Shown in pieces: positions 45,652 to 49,519 of a stretch of 49,519 bases of DNA. The notes under the pieces were generated by a model that was given only the letters and a program-made list of their open reading frames with translations, had not been told where the DNA came from and made no database searches. Origin of the DNA: G963666945 sp963666945 (GTDB lineage Bacteria; Bacteroidota; Bacteroidia; Bacteroidales; Marinifilaceae). Every line of letters begins with the position of its first letter. Within the stretch, counting starts at the first letter, position 1. A program made the translations under genes and the position numbers. Location: positions 1 through 49,519 of the forward strand of contig CAXXRT010000021.1 in NCBI GenBank assembly GCA_963666945.2. Reading direction: 5' to 3'.

Positions 45652-47022
45652 GTGAACATTACCGATATTCTCATTGTGGACGACGAGGAACATATTCGTC
45701 ATATCCTGACCGTGTTGTTGCAGAAAACGGGCTACAACACGGAGCAGGCGGCGAACGGCCAGGAAGCCTTGGAAATGCTTCGGCGGCGGTCCTTCGATCT
45801 GGTGCTTTCGGACATGAAAATGCCCGTGCTCGGCGGGCTGGGACTCCTGAAGGCGCTGGAGGAAGAGCAGATCGACACCACGGTCATTGTCATGACGGCC
45901 TTCGGCAGTCTGGAAGGTGCCGTGGAGGCGATGAAGGCCGGGGCCTACGATTACATCTCCAAGCCGTTTCGCACCGACGAAGTGCTGATGACCTTGGCCA
46001 AGGCCCAGGAGCGCGAACGCCTGCGTCGGGAGAACCGCCTGCTCAAACGCCAGCTTCGCGCCGACTACGACAGCCGGACGATTATCGGCGAGGAGGGCAG
46101 TCTGGCCGACGTGATGCGGGTGGTTACCAAGGTGGCCGGTTACAAAAGCACGGTGCTGATTCAAGGCGAGTCCGGCACGGGTAAGGAACTTGCGGCGCAA
46201 GCGCTGCACGCCCGAAGCTCCCGCAGCCAACTGCCTTTTGTTGCTGTCAACTGCGGGGCGATCCCGGAGAACCTGATCGAAAGCGAGTTGTTCGGCCACG
46301 AGAAAGGGGCCTTTACCGACGCCCACAAGCAACGGCGCGGTCTGTTCGAGGAAGCCAACGGCAGCACTCTGTTCCTGGACGAGATCGGCGAGCTTCCCCA
46401 AAGCCTGCAAGTCAAGCTTCTGCGCGTGTTACAAGAGGACGAAATCCGGCGTGTCGGCGGAAATCGGGACATCAAGATCGACGTGCGCATCATCGCCGCC
46501 ACGGTGCGGGACTTGCAGCAACTGGTCAAGGAGGGGCTGTTCCGTGAGGATCTGTACTACCGGCTGAATGTCATCACGTTGACCATTCCTCCGCTGCGCG
46601 ATCGTCACGCGGACATCCCCAAGCTGGTGGAGTATTTCATCCGCAACTTCAACCGGCGCATGGGGCTTGCCGTGCGTGGGGTGTCCAATCCGGCGATGAA
46701 CCTGCTTTTACGCTATTCCTGGCCGGGCAACGTGCGCGAACTGGAAAACACCATCGAACGGGCAATGGTCTTGTGTGACGAGGAAGTCCTGACGGAAAAC
46801 GACCTTCCGGCGCGGATTACGGAAACGCCCTTGCGAACCGAAGCCCCGGAGCCCGGCGCGGACAACCTTTCGGTGAAACGGGCCGTCTACCACATCGAAA
46901 ACACCCTGATCCGCAAGGCCCTGCAACAAACCGGCGGCAACCGCACCGCCGCCGCCAAACTGCTGGAAATCTCCCACCGCGCCCTGCTGTACAAAATCAA
47001 GGCGTATGAGATTGATTTGTAA
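45652..47022 (+). CDS. NtrC-type sigma-54-dependent response regulator
   Basis: 456 residues; GTG start at 45652 after AAGGA. Receiver domain (1-120) with D54 in LVLSDMKMP and K in ISKPF; AAA+ domain (about 143-380) with Walker A GESGTGKE, Walker B TLFLDEIGEL, and the sigma-54 contact loop as GAFTDA instead of the usual GAFTGA; arginine finger region LFREDLYYRLNV; C-terminal Fis-type helix-turn-helix (NRTAAAKLLEISHRALLYKIK). Phosphorylation should drive assembly and ATP-powered opening of sigma-54 promoters. No kinase is adjacent. A near-perfect -24/-12 promoter 1.7 kb downstream (48736-48752) is a plausible target. GAFTDA occurs in a minority of natural activators, so it does not prove inactivity. 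Confidence 0.93.
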   Translation: MNITDILIVDDEEHIRHILTVLLQKTGYNTEQAANGQEALEMLRRRSFDLVLSDMKMPVLGGLGLLKALEEEQIDTTVIVMTAFGSLEGAVEAMKAGAYDYISKPFRTDEVLMTLAKAQERERLRRENRLLKRQLRADYDSRTIIGEEGSLADVMRVVTKVAGYKSTVLIQGESGTGKELAAQALHARSSRSQLPFVAVNCGAIPENLIESELFGHEKGAFTDAHKQRRGLFEEANGSTLFLDEIGELPQSLQVKLLRVLQEDEIRRVGGNRDIKIDVRIIAATVRDLQQLVKEGLFREDLYYRLNVITLTIPPLRDRHADIPKLVEYFIRNFNRRMGLAVRGVSNPAMNLLLRYSWPGNVRELENTIERAMVLCDEEVLTENDLPARITETPLRTEAPEPGADNLSVKRAVYHIENTLIRKALQQTGGNRTAAAKLLEISHRALLYKIKAYEIDL

Positions 47023-47238
47023 TAAGGGGAAGTTGTTGATTCCCGCCTCCCCGGCAGTGTTTGGAACCATCGGATTTCCCCCAAGCGGTCCATGAGAATA
47101 GGACGCGGTCTTTCGTTGCCTTCTTTGTTGAATCGGAGTAGCATGATGCTTCAATCACGAAAAGAGGAATTCTGAAACAGGTTGGTTTGTTGGGAAGCTG
47201 GGTTGTTTGTAAAAGACAAGGGCGAAAGGAGGCGAAGG

Positions 47239-48366
47239 ATGAACAGGGGCGATTCGAACGGTGCGATTTTCGGTCTGGAAAATGCCAAGGAACAGAAACA
47301 CGGAAGGATGACATCTTGGGTTGTCTGCCTGTTGTTGAATGCACTCTGGCTTTTCCTTGGGCATGGAACCGCGATGGCGCAAGCACCTGAGGAAAATCAA
47401 GCCCCGGTGGATGCCACCGTTTCCGAACAGGAGACAACCGGCGAAGCCGCGCCCTTGGAGACGAAAGACCAACCGGGCTTGCAGGTCGAACCGGAACCAT
47501 CCGAACCCGGAGTTGTGGTGCCGGTTACCAAGGAACAACCGACTTCTTCAGCGACGGCGAAAACAAAACCGGCGCAGCATCGCCCTTCGCCTGAGAAAGA
47601 GCCCGACAGGCTCTATGAAGAAGATCAGGGTCCGGTCTATGATTCCAACCCTCGCTGTACCGAGGTTGGCTCGGCATTCTTTGGAGAACGCGGCAACAAT
47701 TGTTGGGGAGACGAGCGCATCAATTTCTCCAGGACCGCCTTCGGCGTCGAGAAAGGTGAAACAACAGTCACCGGATATGGCGGGTTTCTATGGGTTATGA
47801 ACCACGGGCTGACGGATTGGATGGAACTCAACGTCACCACGGTTTTGCCCATCATGGTCTATGGCGCAACATTTGGATTCAGCTTTCATACGGATCGCGA
47901 AAAGGACATCGCATATGGGGTTGGTGTTCGTGGCGGGATAGGCGGTATCATGGCTAGCATGTATGGTCTTGGTTATACTGCCGGTGTGGATGGACGAATG
48001 TCGTTTCGTTTTCAATCCCGCCTCTTTTTGAATCTGAGTTTGAGTTTGGATACGTTGGGGTATTCCCGCAGTGACGAGGCCCCCTCGATACTGCTCAGCC
48101 CCTCGATCGGGTTTCGTGTCGCATTTAGCCGTAACTGGTCTTACCAAATGGAATACATGCTTCCGTTAAACAAGAGGGATGGTGCAGAATTCATCGAGCC
48201 GTCGGACGCCTATTTTGGGTTGCTGATCTATGGATTCCGCGTTCACGGGGACTTAGTCTTCGGAGATTTTGGTTTTATGCTCCCCCTCGGCTATTTTTAT
48301 CTTGAGGGTTTGGCCATGTATGCCCCATTGGGTGTTCCTTACCTGAGCTTGGGTTTCCACTTTTAA
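47239..48366 (+). CDS. Outer-membrane beta-barrel protein with disordered N-terminal linker
   Basis: 375 residues from the ATG at 47239, just after AGGAGG. The hydrophobic signal segment (MTSWVVCLLLNALWLFLGHG to AMAQA) begins unusually late, after 23 residues. A Pro/Glu/Thr-rich linker (about 50-130) is followed by a barrel-like domain with Gly/aromatic strands (TVTGYGGFLWVMNHGLTDWM, GVGVRGGIGGIMAS, RLFLNLSLSLDTLGY) and a C-terminal SLGFHF with the terminal Phe expected for barrels. The gene is noticeably more AT-rich than its neighbours. Function unknown; no ligand motif seen. The 216 bp before it show nothing clear. Confidence 0.7.
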   Translation: MNRGDSNGAIFGLENAKEQKHGRMTSWVVCLLLNALWLFLGHGTAMAQAPEENQAPVDATVSEQETTGEAAPLETKDQPGLQVEPEPSEPGVVVPVTKEQPTSSATAKTKPAQHRPSPEKEPDRLYEEDQGPVYDSNPRCTEVGSAFFGERGNNCWGDERINFSRTAFGVEKGETTVTGYGGFLWVMNHGLTDWMELNVTTVLPIMVYGATFGFSFHTDREKDIAYGVGVRGGIGGIMASMYGLGYTAGVDGRMSFRFQSRLFLNLSLSLDTLGYSRSDEAPSILLSPSIGFRVAFSRNWSYQMEYMLPLNKRDGAEFIEPSDAYFGLLIYGFRVHGDLVFGDFGFMLPLGYFYLEGLAMYAPLGVPYLSLGFHF

Positions 48367-48735
48367 CGGTATTTGGGCAGGAGAGGGTAACGGCCAATCC
48401 AGGTCGTTTTCGGTGTAGGTTTTTCATCTTCATCGTTGGAAGGCTTCCCGGAAAGCGAAAAAGTTCTCTCCGCCCGCGCTTGACGCCGCCGCATTCCTAT
48501 CCGCTATCTCCAGACCATCGCGCAAACGGCTTCCACATCCTACGATTTCATCGGAATTCGCCTTTTCGTGTCGCGCTGGCGCAACTGCGCCATGCGGCAA
48601 AATGGAAGGATTCCGTTTTTGACACGGGACCGGTTTTTGGCAAAGAGAAACCGTCAACGGGCTGACATCCTGTTCCCCGTCGGCGCGACGGCTTGGTAAG
48701 ATTCCGATTTTACCGTTCTTTCAATTCGAGTGGTT
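48367..48735. other. Non-coding region upstream of the sigma-54 promoter
   Basis: No gene is supported. A perfect hairpin TGGCGC-AACT-GCGCCA lies at 48577-48592. Short inverted repeats GTCA/TGAC and CCGTC-GGCGC-GACGG (near 48652-48700) lie about 40-90 bases before the -24 box and could be activator sites. Confidence 0.35.
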
Positions 48736-48752
48736 TTGGCACGCACGTTGCT
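48736..48752 (+). promoter_or_regulatory. Sigma-54 (-24/-12) promoter
   Basis: TTGGCACGCACGTTGCT matches the consensus YTGGCACG-N4-TTGCW, with GG at 48738-48739 and GC at 48750-48751, exactly ten bases apart. The next start codon is at 48810. Confidence 0.85.
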
Positions 48753-48809
48753 TCGACAGGACTGCGAAGAAACGTCCCTTGAGCATGGCATCAGAAAAGG
48801 ACCGAAACC

Positions 48810-49519
48810 ATGAACGCTCGTAGGCCCATTTTCCAATACAGACTGTTCGGCGCACTTTGGCTGTGCCTGCTCTGGCTTGGTCCGATGGGTGTGGCCTCGG
48901 CGGCCCCCGCCGTGCGGGAGATCGAGCAAAAACTGGTCTTTCAGACCAACCCCGACACCATCTACGACGTGCAATGGGTACAGGAAAAACAGTCCCTTAC
49001 CGTTACGTTCCTCCGTCCGCCGGAGGACTTGCGCACCCAGTTGGCGCGGACGCTCGGCCCCGCCGTCACCGGCTACACGGTGGAATCGGGAACGGACGCC
49101 AAGCTGCAAGTGGCGTTTTACCTGCGTCCCGGTCAACCGAAGCTTTCCCATGCCCGCACCCTGGAACCGCCTACGGTAACGATCACCATCCAAGCCAAAC
49201 TGATGGACTACGATCTGGTTCCCGACGTGTTGACCCCGAAGTTCTTGACCCAGGAAGCCTTGACCCACCTGCCGATAGTCATTCCTTCCAGCCTGCAAAG
49301 CGCACGCCTGCTGCGCGACAACCAGGGCAATCAGACCGAAGAAGCCCTGGCGGCCCTGAAGGCCGGGCGGTTCGAAGACGCCAAGCGCCTTTTCAATACG
49401 CACTTGGCCGACACGCAAACGAAGGTCGAAGACCAAAGCCGGATGGGGGTTCTGCGGGCCGAGTACGAACAGGTATTACAGGGCAAGGCCGACAACGCCA
49501 CCGTCGGGCGGAAGCTTCT
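48810..49519 (+). CDS. Secreted protein, possibly AMIN-like plus TPR; runs off the window
   Basis: The first 236 residues are visible; the frame is open to the last base. The ATG at 48810 follows AAGGA. Signal peptide (LFGALWLCLLWLGPMGVASA-AP). Residues about 38-140 form a beta-rich domain (YDVQWVQEKQSLTVTFLRPP, VESGTDAKLQVAFYLRPGQP, PTVTITIQAKLM) reminiscent of AMIN-type envelope domains. From about 180 a helical repeat begins (TEEALAALKAGRFEDAKRLF) that looks like the first TPR. Proteins of this plan are found with motility or envelope machines in delta-type bacteria, but the match is loose. It is driven by the sigma-54 promoter 57 bp upstream, so probably controlled by an NtrC-type activator such as the one at 45652. 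Confidence 0.6.
   Translation, partial: MNARRPIFQYRLFGALWLCLLWLGPMGVASAAPAVREIEQKLVFQTNPDTIYDVQWVQEKQSLTVTFLRPPEDLRTQLARTLGPAVTGYTVESGTDAKLQVAFYLRPGQPKLSHARTLEPPTVTITIQAKLMDYDLVPDVLTPKFLTQEALTHLPIVIPSSLQSARLLRDNQGNQTEEALAALKAGRFEDAKRLFNTHLADTQTKVEDQSRMGVLRAEYEQVLQGKADNATVGRKL

Noticed and set aside
1..49519. tRNA, rRNA, tmRNA, RNase P or SRP RNA genes
   Set aside because: No T-loop GTTCRANYC with a matching acceptor stem, and no conserved RNA core, was found by eye; a tRNAscan or Infernal run would settle it.

Overview
The window is 49.5 kb of high-GC DNA (about 60% by eye) from a Gram-negative bacterium. It has outer-membrane barrels, a heptosyltransferase-type enzyme, an MMPL exporter and many lipoproteins. 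Several traits point to the former Deltaproteobacteria (Myxococcota, Bradymonadota, Lernaellota or a neighbour): Cys-rich lipoproteins with Asp/Glu-rich linkers, a DUF3467 protein, orphan two-component proteins, a sigma-54 activator with a matching promoter, and an ECF sigma with a TPR-bearing anti-sigma. Pyruvate:ferredoxin oxidoreductase suggests an anaerobic or facultative lifestyle. The phylum is inference; there is no rRNA, tRNA, CRISPR array or transposase gene here.

Layout. Positions 1-6754: a broken Pro/Ala-rich protein, then a probable envelope export group (DUF1302-like porin, acidic lipoprotein, MMPL/RND transporter). 6867-9381: proline dehydrogenase and Sir2 deacylase on the minus strand, then a small DsbD-alpha-like periplasmic protein. 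9480-19988: signalling and membrane tension, with a PhoR-type kinase, a very large membrane P-loop NTPase followed 16 bp later by an MscS channel, and a REC-PAS-kinase hybrid. 20144-24945: a Cys-rich lipoprotein, OsmC, proC, xerD and a catalytically dead rhomboid fused to TPRs. 25686-34383: a pentapeptide-repeat membrane protein, then on the minus strand gyrA, a TPR protein and PFOR. 35204-40633: ECF sigma, anti-sigma, propeller lipoprotein, ispG. 40831-49519: hutU, a GT9 transferase, two Cys-rich lipoproteins, DUF3467, an NtrC-type regulator, an outer-membrane barrel, and a partial secreted protein behind a near-perfect -24/-12 promoter.

Two themes stand out. First, the NTPase-MscS pair (11738-16520) looks like a purpose-built envelope sensor and channel: SH3b-like domain, long coiled coil, multi-pass membrane region, cytoplasmic NTPase and winged helix, in an operon with a minimal mechanosensitive channel and behind its own promoter and inverted-repeat operator. 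I do not recognise it as a described system. Second, most long intergenic gaps are packed with hairpins. One is a roughly 154-bp element with 15-bp terminal inverted repeats enclosing four further hairpins. One is a nested cloverleaf. One is a pair of diverged 145-bp elements with palindromic ends.

Sequence quality: I count more than 20 probable single-base frameshifts, about a dozen in the first 2.7 kb and others in gyrA (three), PFOR, the kinase and the large NTPase. Many fall in or beside short homopolymers and they hit essential genes, so assembly error is more likely than gene decay. Frame-corrected gene spans are given below.
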